NCBI RefSeq assembly: GCF_000469385.1
Contig: NZ_KI271358.1
Coordinates: forward strand, 1-38,577
Direction: 5' to 3'
Source of the DNA: Leptotrichia sp. oral taxon 879 str. F0557
GTDB lineage: Bacteria; Fusobacteriota; Fusobacteriia; Fusobacteriales; Leptotrichiaceae
Length of the DNA stretch: 38,577 bases
This document shows, one piece after another, positions 8,514 to 14,813 of this stretch. The notes under the pieces are model-generated. The model ran no database searches. It was not told the origin of the DNA and saw nothing but the letters and a program-made list of their open reading frames with translations. Made by a program: the position numbers and the translations under genes. Within the stretch, counting starts at the first letter, position 1. Every line of letters starts with the position of its first letter.

Positions 8514-9614
8514 TTATTTATTATTTAACTGTAAATATTTTTCTCCTTTTTCAGAAAGTTTATAAACTGTACCATCAACATAAATGTACTTTTCCTTTTT
8601 AGCTTTTCCAATAACTTTATTCAAGAAGACTTTATTCCAACGTAAGTGATTATCAATAGTATCAATTCCACATTCATCTTTTTCCTGTTTTGTGTTAGTA
8701 TGATTGGATAGATGAATTAGAAGTATTCTTACAGAAAAAGTCATTTTTTGGCTTTTTTTACGTCTTATTGTGAAAATTAGCCCTTTTTTAGGTGAGAAAA
8801 TCAAGGTTATTAGAAAAATGATACCTATCATTACTGCAATGCTTCCAGCGATTGAAATATCAAAGAATCGTGCAAAATGGAATCCTATAATACTTGCAAC
8901 TGCTCCTAGAAGAATACTTAACCCAATCATTACTTTTAGCTTGTCAGTCAATAAATATGCTGTAATTGGAGGTCCTATCATAAATGCAACTACTAGTATT
9001 GAACCTACTGCCTCAAATGAGGATACTGCTGTCATTGACACAAGCGACATCAGCATATAGTGAATTAATATCGGCTTCATTCCAAGCGTTATTGCAAGAG
9101 CCTTATCAAATACCGAAATTTTTAATTCCTTAAAAAAAATAATAACAAAAGATAAATTTATTAAAAATATTACAAAAGTCGTAACCAATCCTTTAGCAAC
9201 ACTAAAACCAAATATTTCTACCCTATTAAATGGAGCAAATGCCAGTTCTCCCAACAATACCGAATCAACATCCAAATGCACATTTCCAGCATATTTTGAA
9301 ATTAAAATTACAGCGATACTGAATAACAGCGGAAAAACTACCCCAATTGCTGAATCCTCCTTAACAAGTCTTGTCGAATTAAGAAGTTCCACAAGGTAAA
9401 CTGTTAAAACGCCAACTATTCCCGCACCAACAATTAACAAAGGGGAGTTCAAATCATGAACTGCAAAAAATGCAACTACAATTCCAAGTAAGATAGTGTG
9501 CGTAATCGCATCTGAAACCATCGCCATACTTTTTAAAACCAGAAATGTTCCCAAAATAGAGCAGGCACTTGCCACCATTATTGCGATAAGCTGTATTTCC
9601 AATGAAAAACCCAT
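8514..9614 (-). CDS. Metal (Mn/Zn/Fe) ABC transporter permease with C-terminal winged-helix extension
   Basis: Second permease of the metal importer, ABC-3 family (TroD/MntD/ZnuB type). Residues 1-285 form the usual polytopic domain (about eight membrane segments), starting MGFSLEIQLIAIMVASACSI, with the conserved SDAITHTILLG region near residues 34-44. The protein is 366 aa, longer than the usual 270-290. Residues about 287-366 are a hydrophilic extension ending VDGTVYKLSEKGEKYLQLNNK, which reads as a winged helix resembling the DtxR N-terminal domain; some TroD-type permeases are known to carry such a domain. Its start is 3 bp after the stop of the first permease. Last gene of the operon. 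Confidence 0.88.
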   Translation of the reverse strand: MGFSLEIQLIAIMVASACSILGTFLVLKSMAMVSDAITHTILLGIVVAFFAVHDLNSPLLIVGAGIVGVLTVYLVELLNSTRLVKEDSAIGVVFPLLFSIAVILISKYAGNVHLDVDSVLLGELAFAPFNRVEIFGFSVAKGLVTTFVIFLINLSFVIIFFKELKISVFDKALAITLGMKPILIHYMLMSLVSMTAVSSFEAVGSILVVAFMIGPPITAYLLTDKLKVMIGLSILLGAVASIIGFHFARFFDISIAGSIAVMIGIIFLITLIFSPKKGLIFTIRRKKSQKMTFSVRILLIHLSNHTNTKQEKDECGIDTIDNHLRWNKVFLNKVIGKAKKEKYIYVDGTVYKLSEKGEKYLQLNNK

Positions 9615-9617
9615 AAT

Positions 9618-10574
9618 TTATTTTCCCCTTTCCAAGTTATTTATTTTTAAATTATCTGATTCATTTTTTTTATTTTCAAGTTTTTCTCTAAATTCTTTTT
9701 TTCTTTTCTGATTTCTTATAATTTTAAATACAATCCCTCTTTTGTTTGAGAAAAGAATGCTAATAACTACGATTATACTTATAATTATAACGATAACAGG
9801 TCCAGTTGGCAAATTGCTTTCACTTATACTTATCAAAGTTCCAAGCAGACCTGATATTCCTCCAAAAAATGCTGCCAAAATTACCATAATTGAAAGTTTG
9901 TCTGTCCATTGCCGTGCTGCAACTGCTGGAGAAATAAGCATTGCACTTATTAATATTACTCCTGCTGCCTGAATACCTATTATTACAGTAGTTACAATCA
10001 ATATGGAAATTAATATTTCGATTTTCTTGCTTGGAAATCCCAATGTTTTAGCAAAATCAGAGTCAAACGAAACAATTTTAAATTCCTTCCAGAAAAGAAT
10101 AATTATAATTAGAAGAACAATCCCTGTAATGAGAATAATATTTACATCTCTTTTAATAAATGTTGACGCTTGTCCAAAAATAAATTTATTTAATCCTGAT
10201 TTATTTGCACCTGGCAATTTATTCAGATAAGAAAGTAAAACTAACCCTAACCCAAAAAATACCGATAAAATCAACGCCAAAGCACTATCAAATTTTATTT
10301 TTGTATAATTTTGAATCAGTTGAATCAAACCAATACATACAATTCCTGTTATCAAAGCACCCAGCAGTAAAACTTCTGTATTTTTCACGTTTGTAAATAA
10401 AAAAGCCAAGCAAACTCCAGGAAGTGAAGCATGAGAAACTGCATCTCCCAATAAACTTTGCTTTCTTAAAACTGCAAAACAGCCAAGTATTCCTGAAACC
10501 ATTCCAAGTAACGAACAGCCAAGTGCAACTGTCCTAAAAGTATGATCAGAAATAAGAAGATTTAATATATTCAT
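9618..10574 (-). CDS. Metal (Mn/Zn/Fe) ABC transporter permease
   Basis: First permease (TroC/MntC type) of the ABC-3 family, 318 aa, with about eight to nine membrane segments and the conserved LLGDAVSHASLPGVCLAF loop near 37-55, matching the same region of the second permease. A basic, Lys/Asn-rich tail (about 286-318) extends into the cytoplasm. It begins 1 bp after the ATPase stop and ends 3 bp before the next start, so expression is tightly coupled. Two different permease genes in one operon is the TroBCD arrangement, implying a heterodimeric pore. Metal specificity cannot be read from the permeases. Confidence 0.9.
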   Translation of the reverse strand: MNILNLLISDHTFRTVALGCSLLGMVSGILGCFAVLRKQSLLGDAVSHASLPGVCLAFLFTNVKNTEVLLLGALITGIVCIGLIQLIQNYTKIKFDSALALILSVFFGLGLVLLSYLNKLPGANKSGLNKFIFGQASTFIKRDVNIILITGIVLLIIIILFWKEFKIVSFDSDFAKTLGFPSKKIEILISILIVTTVIIGIQAAGVILISAMLISPAVAARQWTDKLSIMVILAAFFGGISGLLGTLISISESNLPTGPVIVIIISIIVVISILFSNKRGIVFKIIRNQKRKKEFREKLENKKNESDNLKINNLERGK

Positions 10575-10575
10575 T

Positions 10576-11352
10576 TTAATCCTCCTTTTCTATTTCAAGA
10601 TGATTTTTATTATCTTGAGTTAATTTTTTACTTTTATATGTTTTTTCAATATTTTCAGGAGTAAAAATTTCCTCTACAGGACCGGAAGCTATAACAGAAA
10701 CATTTATAAACGTCACATAGTCAAAATAATCCTTTACCGTTTGTAAATCATGATGAACAACGATTACAGTCTTTTTCTCATCTCGTAATTTTTTTAGAAT
10801 ATTTACAATAGATTTTTCAGTTTTGCTATCAACTCCTTGAAATGGTTCATCCATAAAGTATATTTCTGCATCCTGTACCAATGCCCGTGCTAGAAATACC
10901 CTTTGCTGCTGTCCACCAGACAACTGGCTTATCTGCCTGTCTGAAAACTCATCCATTTCGACTTTATGAATAGCTTCCTTCGTCTTTTCCTTATCAATTT
11001 TTCTAACTTTCTTTAACCATCCAACTTTCCCATAACGCCCCATTTCCACAACATCAAATACAGTAGTAGGAAAATCCCAGTCAACACTACCTCTTTGAGG
11101 CACATACGCTATTTTATCACGTACTTTGCTGTATTTTTCGTTATAAAACCTAACCTCTCCAGTAATAGGCTTTATCAAATCAAGCATAGCCTTAATCAAA
11201 GTAGATTTTCCCGCTCCATTCGGTCCAACAATAGCCATAAGAATGCCTTTTTTTATCCCCAGTTCAATATCCCATAAAACAGGTTTATCCTCGTAGGCTA
11301 TCGTCAAATCTTCAACTTTTATAATAACATCATCAGAAATATTTGTATTCAT
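10576..11352 (-). CDS. Metal (Mn/Zn/Fe) ABC transporter ATP-binding protein
   Basis: Nucleotide-binding subunit of the importer, 258 aa. Walker A GPNGAGKST at 43-51, signature LSGGQQQRVFLARAL near 143-157, Walker B AEIYFMDEP near 163-171 with the catalytic Glu, and the switch His in VVHHDL near 199-204. All catalytic motifs are intact. The start has AGGAG at good spacing. It is separated from the binding-protein gene upstream by about 309 bp filled by a structured repeat, whereas all other joints in this operon are overlapping or within 3 bp. Confidence 0.93.
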   Translation of the reverse strand: MNTNISDDVIIKVEDLTIAYEDKPVLWDIELGIKKGILMAIVGPNGAGKSTLIKAMLDLIKPITGEVRFYNEKYSKVRDKIAYVPQRGSVDWDFPTTVFDVVEMGRYGKVGWLKKVRKIDKEKTKEAIHKVEMDEFSDRQISQLSGGQQQRVFLARALVQDAEIYFMDEPFQGVDSKTEKSIVNILKKLRDEKKTVIVVHHDLQTVKDYFDYVTFINVSVIASGPVEEIFTPENIEKTYKSKKLTQDNKNHLEIEKED

Positions 11353-11390
11353 TTTTTCTCCTAAATTCTATTTATATTAATTTTTTTAAC

Positions 11391-11418
11391 GCAGAGGTAT
11401 CAGACGCCATACCACTGC
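11391..11418 (-). other. Hairpin with GGCGTCTG loop, copy 2
   Basis: On the plus strand GCAG-A-GGTAT (11391-11400) pairs with ATACC-A-CTGC (11409-11418) around CAGACGCC, which on the minus strand is the loop GGCGTCTG also seen at 5061-5068. One A-A mismatch. The stem sequence differs from copy 1 but pairing is kept. It lies about 40 bp before the ATPase start, on that gene's coding strand; no U-tract follows. Confidence 0.7.
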
Positions 11419-11655
11419 ACTCCCGCTTACGCAAAACTTTCTTATAAAGAAAAAAGAAAACTAGCTTTTGAATATAGGTTATTTTTATATCAAATAAATT
11501 AATTTTATTTAAAATATTTTTCAAAAGCTCAAACAGTTCTTTTTTCTTTAACGAAATTTTGCTTAATATTTATTTTTATTAAATTAATTATTGTAATTAA
11601 ATCAAAAATATCTTGATTTTTGAAAATAAAAATTATGGTCTGAGAAAAGCGAGTT
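11391..11655 (-). repeat. Structured intergenic repeat, copy 2, inside the metal-uptake operon
   Basis: Reverse-complement relative of 4721-5078. Shared blocks on the plus strand are the terminal hairpin, CCCGCTTACGCAAAA, AACTAGCTTTTGAATA (11459-11474), AAAAGCTCAAACAG (11523-11536), TAACGAAATTTTGC and AAAAGCGAGTT (11645-11655). It keeps one complete module (11459-11536) and only the outer end of the second, lacking about 70 nt present in copy 1. It fills nearly the whole 309-bp gap between the binding-protein and ATPase genes. No coding sequence is inside. Confidence 0.75.
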
Positions 11656-11661
11656 TAATTT

Positions 11662-12597
11662 TTATTTTAAAGCATTTACAATGGTATCGGCGTTTGCTTT
11701 AACTGTTTTAATATAAGTTTCAGAGTTGTGTGTTTTGTCTCCTAATGAGTCTGAATACAATTCTCCACCTATTTTAACTTCTTTTCCTTTAGATTTTACA
11801 GCTTCCTGCAGAGCTTCTATACTTTTTTTCGGAACAGAAGATTCTACAAATATTGCTTTTATATTTCTTTGAACAATGAAGTTGGCTAAGTCGCTTATGT
11901 TTTTTGTACCAGTTTCAGAATCTGTAGAAACCCCTTGTATTGCTTTTACTTCTAGTCCAAATTGCTCTCCAAAGTAGTTAAATGCATCGTGAGCTGTTAC
12001 AAGAACTCTGCTTTTTTCAGGAATTTCCTTGATTCTTGTTTTTACATAAGTTGTAAGCTCATTTAGTTCAGCTTTATATTTTTTTAAGTTTTCTTTGTAG
12101 TAATCGCTATTTTTAGGGTCAAATTTACTTAATTCAGCTTCTACAGCTTCGGCTTCCTTTTCCCATAGTTCAGTATTGAACCATACATGCGGGTCAGGAG
12201 TATTTTGGTCAACTAGATGAATTTTACTTTTATCTAGTTTATCCCCAACATTTAGTATATTTTTGTTTTGAGAAGTTAATTTTTCGAAAATTTCTGTCAT
12301 TTTACCTTCTAGATGTAATCCACCATACACTATAATATCTGCATTTCCAAGTTTTTCAATATCTCCTGCACTGGCACTATATAAATGTGGATCTACTCCT
12401 TCTCCCATGAGACCTGTAACTTCGACTTTATCTCCGCCGATTGTTCTTATAAGGTCAGTAAGCATTGTAGTAGTAGTAGTAACTTTTATTTTTTTTCCTG
12501 ATGAAGAACCATTTTTTCCACAGGATACAAGTAACATCATTACTATACATATTGCAATTAATAAATTTAATTTTTTAAGAATATTGTTTTTACTCAT
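11662..12597 (-). CDS. Metal ABC transporter substrate-binding lipoprotein, TroA/MntA/ZnuA type
   Basis: Captures Mn2+, Zn2+ or Fe2+ at the cell surface for the downstream ABC importer. 311 aa: lipoprotein signal with lipobox LVSC, then a cluster A-1 binding protein. Likely metal ligands are the His in VDPHLY, the His in PDPHVWFN, the His in VTAHDAFNYFG and the Asp in LYSDSLGD, the three-His one-Asp set of TroA. The long His-rich loop typical of ZnuA is absent, slightly favouring Mn over Zn. An earlier in-frame start (12639) is less likely: the ATG at 12595-12597 has GGAGG 8 nt upstream and yields a clean signal peptide. This start overlaps the last 8 nt of the regulator gene. Confidence 0.9.
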   Translation of the reverse strand: MSKNNILKKLNLLIAICIVMMLLVSCGKNGSSSGKKIKVTTTTTMLTDLIRTIGGDKVEVTGLMGEGVDPHLYSASAGDIEKLGNADIIVYGGLHLEGKMTEIFEKLTSQNKNILNVGDKLDKSKIHLVDQNTPDPHVWFNTELWEKEAEAVEAELSKFDPKNSDYYKENLKKYKAELNELTTYVKTRIKEIPEKSRVLVTAHDAFNYFGEQFGLEVKAIQGVSTDSETGTKNISDLANFIVQRNIKAIFVESSVPKKSIEALQEAVKSKGKEVKIGGELYSDSLGDKTHNSETYIKTVKANADTIVNALK

Positions 12598-13264
12598 AGT
12601 CAATCTCCTCCAAGTCTTTATTTTTTTTATAAACTTCAATCATTGTTGCTGCGTTAAAAGCTACTATTTTTTTATTATTTTCTTTACTCTTTAAATATAT
12701 TGGACCATCAAAGGGATCTTTTTTTTCCACAATATACTGTTCTTTTAAATTTATGTTTAAATCCCGCAGATAGTCGTATAATTCAATATTATCCTCTACA
12801 CTTAGTATAACAATTTCATCATTTTCCTCAGTCTCTGACAATTTTATGACATTTTCTTCATCAAAGTCTTTTAAATCATAAAAAATTGGACTTCCATGTG
12901 GGCATTCTTTTGGATAAAATAAAAACTTTTCAAGTTTTTGAAGAAGTTTGTTACTTGTAACGTGTTCTAAAATCTCAGCCTCTTTATGAACATCTTCCTT
13001 ATCATATCCCAGTTTTTCAAATAGAAAAACTTCCCAAACTCTATGTTTACGAATAATATCTAATGCAAAATTATTTCCTTTTTCAGTAAGCTTCACTTTC
13101 TTTTTTTCAATAGTTAAATAGCCTTCATTTACTAGCTTTTTTATCATTTCGCTAACTGATGCTGGAGATATATTTAAATATTCTGCAAGTTTTTTGTTGG
13201 AGTATTCTTTTTTCTTTTTTAAAGTGTATATCCCTTTTAAATAATCTTCAATACTTTTACTCAT
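12590..13264 (-). CDS. DtxR-family metal-dependent transcriptional regulator (MntR/TroR type)
   Basis: 224-aa repressor expected to bind DNA when loaded with Mn2+ or Fe2+ and shut off the uptake operon it heads. Residues 1-60 are the DtxR winged helix (MSKSIEDYLKGIYTLKKKKEYSNKKLAEYL, then NISPASVSEMIKKLVNEGYL). Metal-site residues lie in the dimerization domain (RKHRVWEVFLFEKLGY near 74-89; HKEAEILEH near 93-101; CPHGSPI near 119-125). The C-terminal part (about 145-224) looks like an SH3-like FeoA-type domain, so this is the long form. First gene of the operon; its 3' end overlaps the binding-protein start. Promoter and operator lie just upstream, consistent with autoregulation. Confidence 0.87.
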   Translation of the reverse strand: MSKSIEDYLKGIYTLKKKKEYSNKKLAEYLNISPASVSEMIKKLVNEGYLTIEKKKVKLTEKGNNFALDIIRKHRVWEVFLFEKLGYDKEDVHKEAEILEHVTSNKLLQKLEKFLFYPKECPHGSPIFYDLKDFDEENVIKLSETEENDEIVILSVEDNIELYDYLRDLNINLKEQYIVEKKDPFDGPIYLKSKENNKKIVAFNAATMIEVYKKNKDLEEIDYE

Positions 13265-13293
13265 CTCAACTCCTTTCTTTCTATCTTAGATAT

Positions 13294-13357
13294 ACCTAAT
13301 CATAAAATTAGGTAAACCTAACAATGTTATATTACCACCAAATATTTAAATTGTCAA
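13294..13357 (-). promoter_or_regulatory. Promoter and DtxR-type operator of the metal-uptake operon
   Basis: On the minus strand: -35 TTGACA (13352-13357), 17-bp spacer, -10 TAATAT (13329-13334). Immediately downstream of the -10, over the expected transcription start, is the perfect palindrome TTAGGTAAACCTAA (13308-13321), the core of DtxR/IdeR-type sites. A second overlapping inverted repeat, ACCTAAT (13294-13300) / ATTAGGT (13307-13313), extends it, so two repressor dimers could sit side by side. The gene immediately downstream is the DtxR-family regulator, so autorepression is the obvious reading. Confidence 0.85.
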
Positions 13358-13639
13358 TACCAATTAATAAAACTTTTAAAGAATTAGTAAGATTGATTTA
13401 AAAATTATAATTGTTATACTAAAAATACTTTTAAAATCTGGTAAATAAAAAAGTACACTTTGTAATACAGATTTAACTGATGTTAAAGTGCACTTAATGA
13501 AAGATAGAGAAGACATAGCTGACCAAGCAAATAGAATTACTCAGTTTCATATATAACTTCCTAAATCAATTTCAAATTTAATTTTTTCTCCATTTTTATT
13601 GTACAACATTTTTTTAGAATTATAGCGTGATTTTAGTTA
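13358..13639. other. Intergenic stretch with an inverted repeat and a coding-like scrap
   Basis: AAGTACACTTT (13451-13461) and AAAGTGCACTT (13485-13495) form an 11-bp stem with one mismatch. One plus-strand frame from 13449 gives about 33 sense codons with a protein-like composition (TDVKVHLMKDREDIADQANR) before a stop, without a credible start or ribosome-binding site. It may be a relic of a lost gene; I do not recognise it. Confidence 0.3.
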
Positions 13640-13684
13640 CATAAAAAAAATCCCCATCTAGATTTTTCATAAAAATGGGAATTT
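13640..13684 (-). terminator. Intrinsic terminator of bioY
   Basis: On the minus strand AAATTCCCAT (13675-13684) pairs with ATGGGGATTT (13648-13657) with one wobble, followed by a run of eight T. It lies 19 bp past the bioY stop codon. Confidence 0.85.
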
Positions 13685-13702
13685 ATAATATTTAAAATTT
13701 TA

Positions 13703-14275
13703 TTATTTATCATTTTTAGGAACGAATTTCCATAATGTTGGAACTAAAGAGGCAACTACCAACATTTTTAGAGTATCTCCTATTAAGAAAGGATAAACCC
13801 CTAATTTAAATACGTCTTTGTTAGGTACAAATAACGATAATTGCAATACTCCTAATGCATAAATAATTACATTGGCAATTATTAATGCTAAAATTGTTTT
13901 TGCATAAGATTTTGTAAATCCTTTATCAGCCAAATACCCTAGAAATATTGCAGCAACAATATATCCAAAAATATATCCGCCACTTGGTGAAAATAGTACG
14001 CCTGTCTTAAAGTTAGCAAAAACAGGGATTCCAGCTGTACCAGCCACTACATATGAAAGAATAGTTGCTGTTGCTAATTTTCTACCGTATAACAGTCCCA
14101 TTAATGTAACTGCAAATGATCCAAGAGTAATTGGTACAGGCTTTAATGGAATTAAGATTTGTGCCAGTATAGATAAAAATACAGTTCCACCAAATACTAA
14201 AAGAACATTTTTTAAAATTTCTTTTTCTTTTGTTTCAATTTTAATGATATTGTTAATTAAAGCATTTTGTTTCAT
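13703..14275 (-). CDS. bioY: Biotin transporter BioY
   Basis: Substrate-binding integral membrane subunit (S component) for biotin uptake, 190 aa, about six membrane segments. The family signature is present (PVPITLGSFAVTLMGLLYGRK, then AGTAGIPVFA and FSPSGGYIFGYIVAA). No bioM/bioN energy-coupling genes or biotin-synthesis genes are adjacent, so it probably shares a general ECF ATPase module encoded elsewhere, or works alone as some BioY proteins do. Start: an ATG at 14288-14290 overlaps the GGAGG motif, so the downstream ATG at 14273-14275, 7 nt after GGAGG, is the real start. Transcribed alone, divergently from nrdDG. Confidence 0.92.
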   Translation of the reverse strand: MKQNALINNIIKIETKEKEILKNVLLVFGGTVFLSILAQILIPLKPVPITLGSFAVTLMGLLYGRKLATATILSYVVAGTAGIPVFANFKTGVLFSPSGGYIFGYIVAAIFLGYLADKGFTKSYAKTILALIIANVIIYALGVLQLSLFVPNKDVFKLGVYPFLIGDTLKMLVVASLVPTLWKFVPKNDK

Positions 14276-14307
14276 AAGAAAAACCTCCATTTTTTATTTA
14301 TATATAG

Positions 14308-14337
14308 TATTATAACACTTGTAATATAAAAAGTCAA
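14308..14337 (-). promoter_or_regulatory. bioY promoter with overlapping imperfect dyad
   Basis: Minus strand -35 TTGACT (14332-14337), 17-bp spacer, -10 TATAAT (14309-14314). The -10 is embedded in an imperfect inverted repeat (TATTACAAGTGTTATAATA on the minus strand, 14308-14326), a possible repressor site. It does not match the classical BirA operator. Confidence 0.7.
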
Positions 14338-14526
14338 TGAAAGCTTTTTTTTATTTTTTGAAATAAATAAATTTTAAATTGAAGAGAGAATAAATAATCT
14401 ATGTAATATATGATTAAAGGAAAATAAATAAATTTTTTTTATCTAAAACGAGAGGGATGAAAAGGAAAAAATTTATAAAAAAAGCTAGTTTATGGAATTA
14501 TATATTTTTTTTATGAAACTTGAAAA

Positions 14527-14574
14527 ACACAAAATATTGTGTTATCATTGTATTACAAAAACTATATATAGTGT
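14527..14574 (+). promoter_or_regulatory. Tandem NrdR boxes upstream of nrdDG
   Basis: ACACAAAATATTGTGT (14527-14542) and AAACTATATATAGTGT (14559-14574) are both 16-bp near-palindromes of NrdR-box type (family consensus close to ACACTATATATAGTGT). They start 32 bp apart, about three helical turns, which is the known geometry for NrdR, the ATP/dATP-sensing repressor of ribonucleotide reductase genes. They lie 240-290 bp before nrdD; the promoter probably overlaps them, but I cannot fix the -35/-10 with confidence. Confidence 0.85.
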
Positions 14575-14807
14575 TTTATCTTTTAAATAAGAGTTATTAC
14601 AATTCATGGGGAAGGTTAATTGGAATTTAGAAAAATAAGAAAAAAATTTTAAAATTGAATCTAAAAAATTAAATTCAGAAAATTTAAGTTTTTAAATAAA
14701 TTTTGAAAAATATCACAATTAATATTGCAATTTATGTGAAAAAATCAAACCTTTTGTTCAATTCTAAAATATTTTACTTTAATTTTGTTAGAAAAAATTA
14801 GGGAGGA
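14575..14807 (+). other. Long AT-rich leader before nrdD
   Basis: About 230 bp between the NrdR boxes and the nrdD ribosome-binding site. No reading frame, clear hairpin or riboswitch motif is evident. Confidence 0.4.
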
Positions 14808-14813
14808 ATGGAA

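Noticed and set aside
8770-9060. Open frame opposite the permease gene, and similar opposite-strand frames at 9742-9972, 10003-10230 and 12407-12694
   Set aside because: Antisense shadows of well-supported metal-operon genes, without ribosome-binding sites or recognisable domains.
14300-14312. ATATATAGTA near bioY as a third NrdR box
   Set aside because: Lacks the ACAC/GTGT ends and the phasing of the real pair.
14308-14326. Dyad at the bioY promoter as a BirA operator
   Set aside because: It does not resemble the TTGTAAACC-N14-16-GGTTTACAA type site; regulator left open.
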